A DNA stretch of 64,000 bases. Origin: Bagarius yarrelli (Eukaryota; Chordata; Actinopteri; Siluriformes; Sisoridae). The translations under genes and the position numbers were made by a program. Positions 45,055 to 55,394 of the stretch are shown piece after piece (within the stretch, counting starts at the first letter, position 1; every line of letters begins with the position of its first letter). The stretch is from positions 474,001 through 538,000 of the forward strand of contig VCAZ01000095.1 of assembly GCA_005784505.1 (NCBI GenBank), in the 5' to 3' direction. Below the pieces are notes generated by a model. The model did no database searches. It saw only the letters and a program-made list of their open reading frames with translations, and was not told the origin of the DNA.

Positions 45055-45395
45055 ATGGTGGCAATAATTAATTAGTGGTAGCATGGTGGCTTAGTGGTTA
45101 GCACAGTTGCCTCACAACAAGAAGGTCCCGGATTCGATTTCCCTTTCGGTGTGGAGTGTACATGTTCTCCCTTTGCCTGTGTGTGTTTACTCTGGGTTCT
45201 CCCACAGTCCAAAAACATGCATGTTAGATTTGTTGGTGATTCTGGGAGTGTGTGTGTCTGTGTGGCCCTGTCTTGGACTGGTGGTCTGTCCAGAGTGTCC
45301 CCTCCTGCCTTTTGCCCTTTCAGGGATGGCTGATATAGACTCCAGCAGATCCCTGTGACCCCGAATTAGGGAATAAGCGGGTATAGAAGATGAAC
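45055..45395 (+). repeat. tRNA-head dispersed repeat, near full length
   Basis: The head TAGCATGGTGGCTTAGTGG, GTTAGCACAGTTGCCTCAC, B-box-like GGATTCGATTTCCC, CACAGTCCAAAAACATGCAT, TGTTAGATTTGTTGGTGATT, GTCCAGAGTGTCCCCTCCTG, AGATCCCTGTGACCCCGAAT and tail AATAAGCGGGTATAGAAGAT form a complete, well-preserved copy of a common teleost repeat. Confidence 0.85.
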
Positions 45396-45479
45396 GAACG
45401 GAAGAAAGCGACTTTAGAAGAACAAAATGACAGTTTGGCGGTAACCATAAAAACATATCGAACTAATGAAAAAATTAAC

Positions 45480-46000
45480 AAATCACAGATAAGCAAGTTT
45501 AAAAAAGGAACTTTTAGGAGAGGATTTCAACCTTTAAAGATTCTGCATGTCTAATATTAAAGGTGAGCAGGTTCCAGAATTTTGGAGCAACAGTGGCAAA
45601 AACTCAGTCATCCATCAGAGTTTAGATGCATTGAGGGAAAAATGCCAGAACAGCGGAATGGAGATCAAGTCTAGAGGAGAAGAAATTCTGAAAAATACTA
45701 TTGAAGACCTTATAGTTAAGCATAAGAAGTTAAAATCAATATGAAACCCAACAGGGAGCCAATGTAGGGATTCCAAATCTGGAGCTGATGTTCTCTTTAG
45801 TTCGGGTTTCTGTCAGGATTCTGACAGTTGAGTTTCTGTAATGCTGTAATTTATTTAGAGTTTTTTTTGAAAAGCATTGCAGTAATCAATGTGGAAGAAA
45901 ACAAATGTATTGATTAGTTTTTCGGCCACAGTAAAAGACGGCATGGGGTGTGTTTCTGCAATGTTCCTGAGAAGAAAGAATGACCTTTGAAAAGGGTTTT
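45480..46000 (+). repeat. Fish-wide retroposon body, decayed
   Basis: GGAGCAACAGTGGCAAAAAC, AACAGGGAGCCAATGTAGGG, TCTGGAGCTGATGTTCTCTT, TTTGAAAAGCATTGCAGTAA and TGTATTGATTAGTTTTTCGG match in order a long teleost retroposon whose hallmark is GCATTGCAGTAATC. The 65-codon open frame at 45547 is incidental. Confidence 0.65.
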
Positions 46001-46289
46001 GAACATAGGGGTGAAATAATAAAACATAACTAAAGAAACAGTTGTGTGGAAAATCCCATGAAATTTTAATCATATACAAAAAAATTACATGCAACAAAAT
46101 CTACATTAAAAATGTCAAAGTTATTAAATGAGTTGGAAATGGACACGTTTTACTTTTAATGTCTACGTCTCTTTGAGTTTTCACTAATTTCCTGCATGAC
46201 TATTTTCTGTTTACAGCCATGACAGGTTTCCTGGTACATTTTTCTCCTCATTTCTGGCAATGATATTTCCTCTGGAATGAAACTCTCTC
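46001..46289. other. No gene seen
   Basis: AT-rich, non-repetitive. Confidence 0.5.
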
Positions 46290-46442
46290 TCCCCCTCTCG
46301 TTATGTCTTTCTTTCTTATTCTCTCTCTCTCTCTCTCTCCCCCCTTTCCTCCCTCTCTTTCTGTCTTTCTCTCTTTTTACTCTTTCTTTCTTATTTCTTT
46401 CTTTCTTTCTTTTTCAGGTCCCCCTCTCTCTCGCTTTCTTTT
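46290..46442. repeat. CT/CTTT polypyrimidine tract
   Basis: CTCTCTCTCTCTCTCCCCCC and TTTCTTTCTTTCTTTTTC runs on the plus strand. Confidence 0.92.
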
Positions 46443-46719
46443 TCCATGGTCACTGCCAGCTCAGCTACGACATTCAAATTCATTCAGTGTCTGGAATCTT
46501 TAGTGTGTATAAAAACATAGGACATACTTTTGGGTTTAAAGACAGAGGACACATTTTATATTTAGACACAAAGCTCGTTTGGTGTGTAAATAAAGATGTG
46601 ATCAGGCTTTAAAATCATGCTTTATAAGCTTCAACTTCTGAAGTGTTACTTCTTGTTGTGGCATGTAGGCTTGCAAAATCAAAATTTATGAGCTTACTAA
46701 CAAAGGTTTTTTTTTCAAC
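46443..46719. other. No gene seen
   Basis: Non-repetitive AT-rich sequence. Confidence 0.5.
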
Positions 46720-46796
46720 ACTATAAACTATATGGTCAAAAACACACGTAATTAACGTAATGGTTATGTGTTCAAATACTTTTGGCTACAGAGAGT
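46720..46796. mobile_element. Very short Tc1-like MITE remnant
   Basis: CTATAAACTATATGGTCAAA on the left and CAAATACTTTTGGCTACAGA on the right are the two inverted ends of a common fish Tc1-like nonautonomous element, with almost no interior left. Confidence 0.6.
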
Positions 46797-47214
46797 AGAA
46801 TCATTTTGGTTTTAAAGTCACATCACTGCTGTATTTCTCTGCATTAGCTGATTCTTGTTAACAGAGGAGATTATTGATTTGCACCGGGAGACAATTATTA
46901 AGAATTCTCTGGCTAATACGATTCGATTAAAATGTCTGGCGAGAAAAGATTTTACCGTATTTATTTAAACACTAACTCGGAATAACAATGAGCTGTTCAC
47001 CTTGTACTGTTCTGTAGTGTGAAACTTTCCCTGACCTCAAACAGACACAAAAAAACCCCACTGATTCTGAATGTAACAGTAGAATATCTTTGTTGCTCTT
47101 CATTAGTGATGGGGGGTGTATTAAAAGAAAATTAATATAATATATTATTATAAAGAAAGCTTAGCTATTCAAAGTATTTATACACATTTTAGTTGATCGA
47201 GGTTGCGTCTAGTC
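46797..47214. other. No gene seen
   Basis: 46840-46950 is unique and may be conserved noncoding DNA; the rest is AT-rich. Confidence 0.4.
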
Positions 47215-47492
47215 AAATGGGGCATGTAGGCATGTATGGTCAATTCATGTAAAGTTAAGTCAAGTCATGTTTGGGTGAGTCGAGTCATGTTTTGTTGAGT
47301 CGAGACATGTTTGGGTGAGTCAGGTCTTGTTTGGTTGAGTCAAGTTAGGCTTGGGTAAGTTGAATCATGTTTGGGTTAGTAGAGTCATGTTTGGTTGAGT
47401 CGAGTCATGTTTGGGTGAGTCGGGTCATGTTTGGTGTGAGTCCAGTCAGGTTTGGGTAAGTTGAGTCAGGTGTGGGTGAGTCAAGAATCATT
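47215..47492 (+). repeat. GAGTCATGTTTGG minisatellite array 3
   Basis: The cleanest of the three arrays: about a dozen units of 20-22 bp such as GAGTCATGTTTGGGTGAGTC, alternating GGTTGAGTC and GGGTGAGTC halves. TGAGTCA occurs about four times; TGAGTCG is more common. Confidence 0.92.
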
Positions 47493-47559
47493 AGAATCAT
47501 TTTTTTTAACCACGTCTTTGGAAGAAATGCAATACAATGCCTTTAATTTCTTTGTCCAG

Positions 47560-47930
47560 TAATATTGGTATATTTATACTTTACTTGAGTATTATTAAAG
47601 TTATAATGTACCAGGTTCCTGCCCTGATGTTCCTTATGGACTGGGGTTCACTCTGCTCCACTAGGCCAGGGCTACAGTTTACATTACATTTGATCATAAC
47701 AATATGTTGTATTGTAATTATCAATAGCATGTGGTGTCACCCAGATGAGGATGGGTTCCCTATTAAGACTGGTTCCTCTAAAGGTTTTTTTCCTACTTCA
47801 TCTCAGGAGGAGTTTTTCCTTTGCCACAGTTGCCACCGGTTTGTTCATTAGGGACAAACTTACACTTTTTACTGTTACTGGCATTCTGTGTAAAGCTGAA
47901 TGAGACAGTGTCTATTGTTGAATGTCTATT
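47560..47930 (+). mobile_element. Retroposon, plus strand
   Basis: GGGTTCACTCTGCTCCACTA, GGCCAGGGCTACAGTTTACA, CCCAGATGAGGATGGGTTCC, GGAGGAGTTTTTCCTTTGCC, TTAGGGACAAACTTACAC and GTAAAGCTGAATGAGACAG. The GAATT tail is not preserved. Confidence 0.78.
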
Positions 47931-48299
47931 TTACTACTTTCATTATTATTGGATCTTTAAATTCTAATAAAAGTCTGTATGACAGTCAGAATAAGTTGAA
48001 ATAAGTTAACATGTGCTAGTAATATGTTCTAAATCTTAATCTACTTATTAAAGTAACAGTAAACAAGATGGCAGTTATTGTTAAAGTGAATTATTCAAAC
48101 ATTTCAGAACAGCAGGAAAGTAAAAACGAAATATGTAATGTGTAACCCTTTTGTCCGCTGTGCACCATTTTTCTGTTCGGTGTTTGAGCTGACGGCTTGG
48201 GTCTGTGATCGCTGTTTTGCTACTGTATATATTTTTTTATCAAGGTTTTTGGAAGTTTTGGGTCTTTAAAATACTTAAAAACTTTATAAACTTTGCACA
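47931..48299. other. No gene seen
   Basis: AT-rich, non-repetitive. Confidence 0.5.
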
Positions 48300-48490
48300 G
48301 TGGGAAGTGATAGTGCAGTGGTTAAGTTGTTGGGACTACCACCTTGAGGACCCGGGTTCGATTCCCAGTCCCACCAAGCCACCACTGCTGGGCCCCTGAA
48401 CAAGGCCCTCAACCCTCAGTTATATAACAAGGAATATTGTAAACGTGCTCTGGATGAGGGTTGTCTGCCAAATACTAATGCAAATGGCAA
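48300..48490 (+). mobile_element. tRNA-derived SINE, near full length
   Basis: GGGAAGTGATAGTGCAGTGG (A box), CCCGGGTTCGATTCCCAG (B box, perfect), GGGCCCCTGAACAAGGCCC and TGAGGGTTGTCTGCCAAATA. The tail is diverged. Confidence 0.88.
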
Positions 48491-48582
48491 CCTGGCAAAC
48501 TTTACCATTTGCCTCCTGCAATTTTGAAGCACTAATTGTGCTTTAAATTTCATGACTCATGACACACACATCAGCATGATAG
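48491..48582. other. Spacer between two SINEs
   Basis: No feature seen. Confidence 0.4.
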
Positions 48583-48742
48583 GGAAGTGGTTTGATTGTG
48601 GGTTCGATTCCCAGCACCACCAAGCTACCACTGCTGGGCCCCTGAGCAAGGCTCTCAACCCCTAATATCTCAGTTGTATAAAGAGATAAGTGTAAGTTGC
48701 TCTGGATAAAGATGGTCTGCTAAATGCTGTAAATGTAATTGT
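48583..48742 (+). mobile_element. SINE with deleted A-box region
   Basis: GGGAAGTGGTTTGATTGTGG runs straight into GTTCGATTCCCAGCACCACC, omitting the segment TTAAGGTGTTGGACT...; body and tail are well preserved. Confidence 0.82.
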
Positions 48743-49229
48743 GAATTTAATAAAAACTGGCAAAAGCATAGAGAATTTGCTCTATAGTGCCACCTTTTGT
48801 CGAAAGTGGGGGGATAGTTAGTTTTAGCTACAGACCCCAAACTTGGGACATATCATTTTCTTATCAACTTTCAATTTACAGTCATTCATGTCAGCAAAAT
48901 CGAAAAATAAGAGAAATCAACTCCAATTCCTAGCAGAACCAATCAATTTAAAGCAAACTTTGTCGAAATGATGCCAAAATGAGCAGATTTAAAAAAAATC
49001 TTGAATGATGTTGCCATGGTGATTTATCAAAGTAACAGTAAAAAAAATTAAGGGTAATTGTCTTAGATCTATCAAGTGCATTAGCTTAAAACTCTACATA
49101 CTATTAAACATGCTCAGTTTTATAAATCTACAATATTCCCGGGTTCAAATATTGAAACTATTTAATAGTTAAATCCATGTGCCTGCTGTGCACTGTTTTT
49201 CTGATGCAGGTGGATTGCGCTGAAGAATC
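48743..49229. other. No gene; possible unclassified repeat
   Basis: GTGCCACCTTTTGTCGAAAG and CCCCAAACTTGGGACATATC resemble a dispersed fish sequence, but I cannot place it. Confidence 0.35.
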
Positions 49230-49850
49230 ATTTTAGTTCAGAATACAATCATTATTTTAGCTTAGTATCAGACTGTTTAGGTTTCACATATAATCATTTC
49301 AGTTTAGTTTGTGATTAATTCAGTTCAGCATCTGATCATTTTGATTTTGGATCCGATCGGTTCAGATCAGCATTTGTTGAATTTCAGATCAGCATTCATT
49401 TAATTTCAGCATCCAATCGTTGTAGTTTAGCATCTGATCATTTTCTTTCATTCGTTTTACAGCCCATCATTCTGTTGAGCATTGTTTTACTTAAGCATCC
49501 AATCATCAACTGAGTCCCGTATCTGATAATTTCAGGTCATAACTGCTTTTTCATTTACATTTACGGTATTTGGCAGACGCCCTTATCCAGAGCCCACAAT
49601 CTTTAGATTTTTTGCCCAGTACCTTAACCATGTCCAAATCTGATCCAAATTGGTAGTCCAAAACCAAGACCCAAATCTGATCATTATAATATCTGTTCAT
49701 TTCATTTTAGCATCAATTTATTTCAGCATCCTTTTAGAGGTTTTATGTCCCATTATTTTACTTTAGCATCCCATCATTAGTTTAGTTTAGCATCCGATTA
49801 TATATGTCTGAAATTCAATCAGTTGAGTTCAATATTTGACTATTTCAGAG
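49230..49850. repeat. Degenerate minisatellite around TTTAGCATCYGATCATT
   Basis: GTTTAGCATCTGATCATTTT, CAGTTCAGCATCTGATCATT, TTTCAGCATCCAATCGTTG and similar units of about 25-40 bp recur over 600 bp, interrupted by a minus-strand SINE scrap at 49553-49640. Confidence 0.75.
49553..49640 (-). mobile_element. SINE fragment in a minisatellite, minus strand
   Basis: TTTACATTTACGGTATTTGG, CAGACGCCCTTATCCAGAGC, then CCCACAATCTTTAG and GTACCTTAACCATGTCC; most of the body is deleted. Confidence 0.75.
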
Positions 49851-50276
49851 AGAGAAAGAGAGATGGCGTATGTGAGAGAGAAAGAGAGAAAAAGAAAGTA
49901 GGTAATGGAACTAAACAGTTAAGTTAGCTAATGATGAACATCGTGATTTTTCACTTTTCGTAAAATTATTAGCGGATTCGCCACGCGGACTTTGATCCTT
50001 GCATTAGTATTTGGGATGCTGTGATTAGATGGAACTCTCCAGAAGGCCATTAGGGCTGAGTGAGCAGCAGGTATTGATGGAAATAAATGGTTCTTTAGGA
50101 GTTGAAAGAGAAGCACAGAGAAATTACTGCAGGCTCAGGTAGTATCAAAGCCTGCAGTTCTACTAACGGCTCTTTATCAGGTTCTTCGTCATCATCATCA
50201 TCAGTCAGAGCTAGGAGCATCTCCCTACATAGTGTAAAAGATCTTTTTCTTTTGTTTTATCGATAATACCATCGAT
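49851..50276. other. Unique segment, no gene
   Basis: After a short GA tract (49850-49897), 49945-50120 is unique and less AT-rich, without coding signs. Confidence 0.4.
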
Positions 50277-50947
50277 GGACAGAAGGAGGGAAGAAAGGAA
50301 GAAATAAATAAGGGTAAAAAGAAAGGAAGAAAGGTAGGAAGGAAGGAATAAGGATTAAAATGGACAAAAGGAAAAAGGAATAAATAAGAAAGAAAGGAAG
50401 AAAAAAAGGAAAGAGGAAATAAAATAATAAACAAGAATAAAAAGAACAGAAGGAAAGGAGAGTGGAAAAATAAATAAGGGTAAAAAGGACAGAGAAAATG
50501 AAGGAATAAAAAAGGAAGGAAGAAAGGAGAAAAAGAGTAAAAAGAAAGGAAGGAAGGAAGGAAAAAAGAAAGAATAAATAAGGATTAAATAGGACAGAGG
50601 AAAGAAAGCAAAAAAAAGAGGAAAACAAAGAAAGAAAGAAAGAAAGAAAGAAGGAGGAAGGAGGTAGGAAAAAAGAATAAATAAGGGTAAAAAAGAACAG
50701 ACAAAAAAAGGAATAAATAGGAGAAAACAAAGGAAGAAAGGAAGGAGGGATAGAAGGAAGGAGGAAGGAGGAAAAGGAAAAAGGAAGGAAAAAAAAAAAA
50801 AAAAAATAAAAAATAATAAATACGGGGAAGGAAGGAAGAAAGGAAGGAAGGGTAAAAAGGATAGAAGGAATGAAATAATAAATAAATAGGGGCAGAAAAG
50901 TATGAATGAAGAAAAAATCAAAAGAAAGAAAAAAAGAAAGACAGGCA
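50277..50947. repeat. GGAA/AAAG polypurine tract, about 670 bp
   Basis: Nearly all purine on the plus strand, with AATAAATAAGG spacers that recur, suggesting an ancestral unit of about 40-60 bp. Minus-strand Phe/Ser/Leu open frames are artefacts. Confidence 0.95.
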
Positions 50948-51684
50948 GGACAGAATATAGAAAGCAGTCCTGTCTTTATCCTCAGGTGAAAGTGTCTTCA
51001 GCTCTACAGGTGATCAGTGATGGCGTTCTGTTAATGCTGTGTGTCGGACGACGGCGTCTCCTCTGAAGAATCGGAAGTGTGTATTGATGTTGATTGGGTT
51101 ACTATCAGGAGTGTGTTAGTGGTATTATCAGATCTTCAGATCCAGTGCAAGTGAGTAACAGGCTCGTTTTTCTCAAGAACAGATACACAGATCATCCGGA
51201 AGAGAGACGCATTCTGGAACGGCACTGAGTCACAAATCAGACAGAAAAGAAAAGAAAAAAAAATGCGCCGCTCTTTCTTTCATCCCAGTGCTCGCTAATT
51301 GCATCCCACTGTCGCCGTCTTATACAAGGACATTTTGGGAATGGACTTTATTTGTGGTCTTCAATGAGTTGGAATGGAGTCAGGATTTTATGAGACTCGT
51401 CATGACGTGCTGTTTACATGGAATGTTTGTCTTCCTGTTTCAGTTATTTTCTCAGGCCAATGACGTCATTTTCTCAGTGAAATGACGTCAGTTTCACAAA
51501 AAATATCCAGCAAATCACATGAAAATTTTGTTTTCATTTCAGCTCCTTAGATTTTAGCAGGAGAAGAGAAGCGGCGGAAAATCCATGAAAGAACAACTAG
51601 AGTAAATCCCAATTTCTCACACTTCGTCTTTCATAAAAGATTTTAGCAATAGCACATACACATGCTTAAGAGCAACACAGCACG
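50948..51684. other. Unique segment, no gene
   Basis: 50965-51240 and 51270-51560 are non-repetitive and moderately GC-rich. TGACGTCA-like words (AATGACGTCATTTTC, AATGACGTCAG) occur twice at about 51460-51490. No domain in the open frames. Confidence 0.4.
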
Positions 51685-51786
51685 GAAGGAAAGAAAGAAA
51701 GAAAGAAAGAAAGAAAAAGGGATGAGATGTAGGGAAGGAGGGAAGAAAGCAAGGAAGGGTATGAATAAAAAAAGGATACAGAAACA

Positions 51787-51827
<41 letters not shown>

Positions 51828-52015
51828 TAAATAAGGATAAAAAGAATGAAAGGAAGGAGGAAAGGAAGAATAAGGAAAGGATTAAAAAAAGAGAGAGAGA
51901 GAGAAAGAGAAGGAAAGAAAGAAAGAAAGAATAAATAAATGAGAGTAAGTATAAATAAATAAAGAAGGCAAGAAAGAAAGGAGTAAACAAGGAAAGAAAG
52001 ACAGAAAGGAAGAAA

Positions 52016-52051
<36 letters not shown>

Positions 52052-52118
52052 GTAAAAAGAACAAATAAATGGAAAAAGAAAAACTCAGAATGAAGACAGA
52101 ATGAAAGAAAGAAAGGAG
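51685..52118. repeat. AAAG polypurine tract
   Basis: AAAG runs with GGAAGGAGG and AATAAATAAA interruptions; several runs exceed 40 bp. Confidence 0.95.
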
Positions 52119-52569
52119 AAAAGAGCTTTTAATAAAGTTTATCTGGAGGTTTTAGTCGTTTAGATTAGGTCTTCGAGCACTTCCTGTTTCCTGTCTTATC
52201 ACAATGCAGCACATGCTTTCTCTTCTGTCTGTTTCTGAACACAAAGACTGATATCACACCAGCAAGAAATACATTTATTCCCTTCTTTTTACTCAGGTAT
52301 AAACTGCCGCTGTAGTTCAGTTGCACAGCTCAAGAAACAAATCAGTCAAATTCCAGAGTAGACACAATATAACAGATAAGCTAAAAAAAGAAACAAAGAA
52401 AGAAAGAAAGAGAGAGAAAATGGTTTCGTTTTTTTGCTGTCGTTCAGCTCTTCATTGCTGTGATTTCTTTGTTTTATAACATCTGCATTAACGTCTTTAC
52501 ACTGATGTATTAAATTAAGCTGTCAGGCCCAATAAGCTATTTTTGCCATCAAGTTACTGTACCTGTAAG
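52119..52569. other. No gene seen
   Basis: Non-repetitive; short AAAG run at 52395-52415. Confidence 0.5.
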
Positions 52570-53750
52570 ACAAAACAATAATAACACAGTCCAGGACACA
52601 GTAACACATCAGAGACAAGGACAATAAGATATCAGTCCTGTGTCCATGATTTTAACACAGCGCTGTTGTTTAACACAATTCATTACAAACTGTGATGACA
52701 CATCAGTTTAGGACACAGTAACACTTCAGTCTAAGAAATCCAGGACACAAACAAATCAGGACACAGTAAAACATCAGTCATCAGTCAGGACACAGTAACA
52801 CACATCAGTCCAGGACACAGTAACACGTCAGTCCAGGACACAGTAACATGTTAGTCCAGGACACAGTCACACATCAGTCCAGGACACAGTAACACATCAG
52901 TCCAGGACACAGTAACACATCAGTCCAGGACACAGTGACAGGTTAGTCCAGGCCACAGTCAGTCAGTCACAACATGTCAGTCCAGTCACAGTCCAGGACA
53001 CAGTAACACAGTCATCAGGACACAGTAACGTAACAGTCCAGTCCAGGCCACAGTAACATGTCAGTCCAGGACACAGTAAAACATCAATCAAGGACACAGT
53101 AACACATCAGTCCAGGACACAGTAACACATCAGCCCAGTACACAGTAACACATCAGTCCAGGCCACAGTAACACGTCAGTTCAGTCCAGGACACAGTACA
53201 CAGGTCAACAGTCACAGTCAGCCAGTCCGTAACCACAGTGTCAGTCCATGTCAGTAACACAGTCCAGACACAGTAACAGGTCAGTCACACAGTCAGTCCA
53301 GTCCCAGGACACAGTAAGTCCAACTTGTTAGTCCAGGACACAGTCACACATCATTCCAGGGCACAGTAACAGGTTAGTCCAGGGCACAACAACACATCAG
53401 TTCATGACACAGTAACACATCTGTCCAGGACACTGTAACACATCAGTCTAGGATACAGTAACTCATCATTCCAGGAAGTCCCGGACACAGTTAAACAACA
53501 ATCCAGGACACAGTATCACATCAGTCTAGGATACAGTAACATGTCAGTCCAGCACACAATACCAAGTTAGTCCAGGACACAATTACACATCAGTCCAGGA
53601 CACAGTCAAACTTCAGTCCAGAACACCGTGACACATCAAACCAAGACACAGTTACACTTCAATTCAGGACACATTAACACACCAGTCCAGTGCACTGTAT
53701 CACATCAGTCCAGGACACAATAACACATCAGTCCAGGAAACAACACAATC
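52570..53750. repeat. 23-bp minisatellite, about 1.15 kb
   Basis: The unit is AACACATCAGTCCAGGACAC plus AGT. Runs of perfect 23-bp periodicity (for example 52865-52950) alternate with variants (ACATGTCAGTCC, GGTTAGTCCAGG) and scrambled patches around 52950-53320. Roughly fifty units. Confidence 0.95.
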
Positions 53751-54059
53751 CTGCATCCATGTCTATGGTCCTATTATAGCACTGATGTTCTACACCTTTG
53801 TATTTTGTTTTTGTTCACTAACTGTGATGTACGAGAGTGTCAAGTTCGTCCATTATCATGTCACACACACACACACACCCCTCCTCTAAGCCAGTCTGAG
53901 TGCAGCGCTGTTTCTGTGTGCTTATATACCTGATCAAGTGGCACATTTTATAGTGCAGTGCTAAAGAAAAGCTTTCTATTAATAAAGAAACTGTTGATAA
54001 GCACATGTGACTTTTGCACGAGGCTATCAGTGGAAGGTAGGGGTTGCTACATAAAATAA
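53751..54059. other. No gene; CA run
   Basis: A CA run lies at about 53862-53878. Otherwise unremarkable. Confidence 0.5.
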
Positions 54060-54195
54060 ATAAAAGGAGGAGCGAAAGGAAGAAAGGAAGAAAGAAGGAA
54101 AGGAAAAAAAGAATGGAAGGAAGTAGGGAAGAAAGGAAGGAAAGAAGGAAGGAAAATTATAAATGGAGAAAGTATAAAAAGGAAGTAAAAGAAAG

Positions 54196-54254
<59 letters not shown>

Positions 54255-54325
54255 AAAAAAAAAACAAAAAAAAGGAAAAAAGAAAGAAAGAGGGGTACAG
54301 AGAAGGGAAAAATATAAAGATAGGC

Positions 54326-54359
<34 letters not shown>

Positions 54360-54360
54360 T
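54060..54360. repeat. GGAA/AAAG tract containing a 58-nt A run
   Basis: GGAAG and AAAG repeats flank an uninterrupted run of A at 54196-54253. Length of such a run is often uncertain in assemblies. The lysine-rich open frame here is an artefact. Confidence 0.95.
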
Positions 54361-54846
54361 GTTGTGCTTTCAGATTAAGTCAGTTAAAATTAACAATTAT
54401 CTTCAGTTTTTCTTTTTTTATAGAAATTTTAATTCTAATTGTAATAAATTTAGTAAACGAATACATTAAACATTGTATTTTACATTCACTATGGTATAAA
54501 TTGACCTTATTTAATCCCACTAGGATTTCAGACACTTTTTGTTGATTGTTACAGGTTGAAACTCACGGCAGATTTTGCTAAAAAATTGTGATGCATGCTG
54601 CAATGTTTTTACGCTGTTTTGTTGCAATAGAATTCTGGGATTAGGTCAAAATTGCATCACAATATTGCAAAGGACACTGGGAATTGCTTTGGTAATTTTT
54701 TATTGGTAAATGGGAGACATCAGTGTCACATGTCTGCATCTTCTTTGAAATAAAACACGATTAATTATGTTTTCCGAAAGACTGATCACGTTTTTGGGCA
54801 AGGACCAAAAAAGTTACGGTGATTGTAATTATGTGAAAGCCTAGAC
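54361..54846. other. No gene seen
   Basis: AT-rich, non-repetitive. Confidence 0.5.
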
Positions 54847-55028
54847 CAGGGGTGGGCAATCTCGGTCCCGGACGTCCTGGTGTCCTGCAGAGTTTAGCTC
54901 CAACATGCCTCAACACACGTACCTGTAAGTTTTAAGTCTACCTAGCACGATCAGATGTGTTTGATTAGAGTTTGAGCTAAACTCTGCAGGACACCCCGAC
55001 CCGCCAGGACCGAGTTTGTCCAATCCTG
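54847..55028. mobile_element. hAT-type MITE, 182 bp, with terminal repeats and likely TSD
   Basis: Left end CAGGGGTGGGCAATC and right end GTTTGTCCAATCCTG are imperfect inverted repeats. The 8 bp on each side, GCCTAGAC (54839-54846) and AACTAGAC (55029-55036), agree at six positions, as expected of a hAT target duplication. A perfect 19-bp internal inverted pair, GTCCTGCAGAGTTTAGCTC (54882-54900) and its complement (54974-54992), would form a hairpin. No coding capacity. Confidence 0.88.
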
Positions 55029-55036
55029 AACTAGAC

Positions 55037-55394
55037 GGTCTGATTAGTCGACTTACGCCTTTACGAACAATGTAGCATGTTTCAGTCTACCACATTCCTT
55101 TATGACATTGTGCCATGTGATCGGTCGCACCCTAATAACAGCTTTAATAGCCACTAATTTTAAACTCGCAAAACAAAATCAACTTAATAGCGTGTTGCTA
55201 TTGAAGTTTAATGATGCTCAGCCCGAGCCTGGCATAATTACACAACTCGAAAGCTTTCTGGCAAATTCCACTCTTTTTTCTTGTACTCACAAGGGTCACA
55301 TTCTGTCATTTGCTCTGTAATTTGCTAAAAGTGTATGTACTCTAAACTTCCTGAACCTTTCTTTCAGCCTGTCTGTCTGTTTTTATAAAATAGT
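55037..55394. other. No gene seen
   Basis: Non-repetitive; the 72-codon open frame at 55102 shows no domain. Confidence 0.45.

Noticed and set aside
50257..50921. Phe/Ser/Leu open frames up to 188 codons, looking like membrane proteins
   Set aside because: Translation of the GGAA/AAAG tract on the opposite strand; the hydrophobicity is an artefact of TTC/TTT/CTT codons.
52570..53750. CRISPR-like regular repeat array
   Set aside because: The period is a contiguous 23 bp with no unique spacers, in a vertebrate-type genome; it is a minisatellite.
54044..54469. 141-codon lysine-rich frame
   Set aside because: It spans the A run and AAAG repeats and has no non-repeat conserved part.
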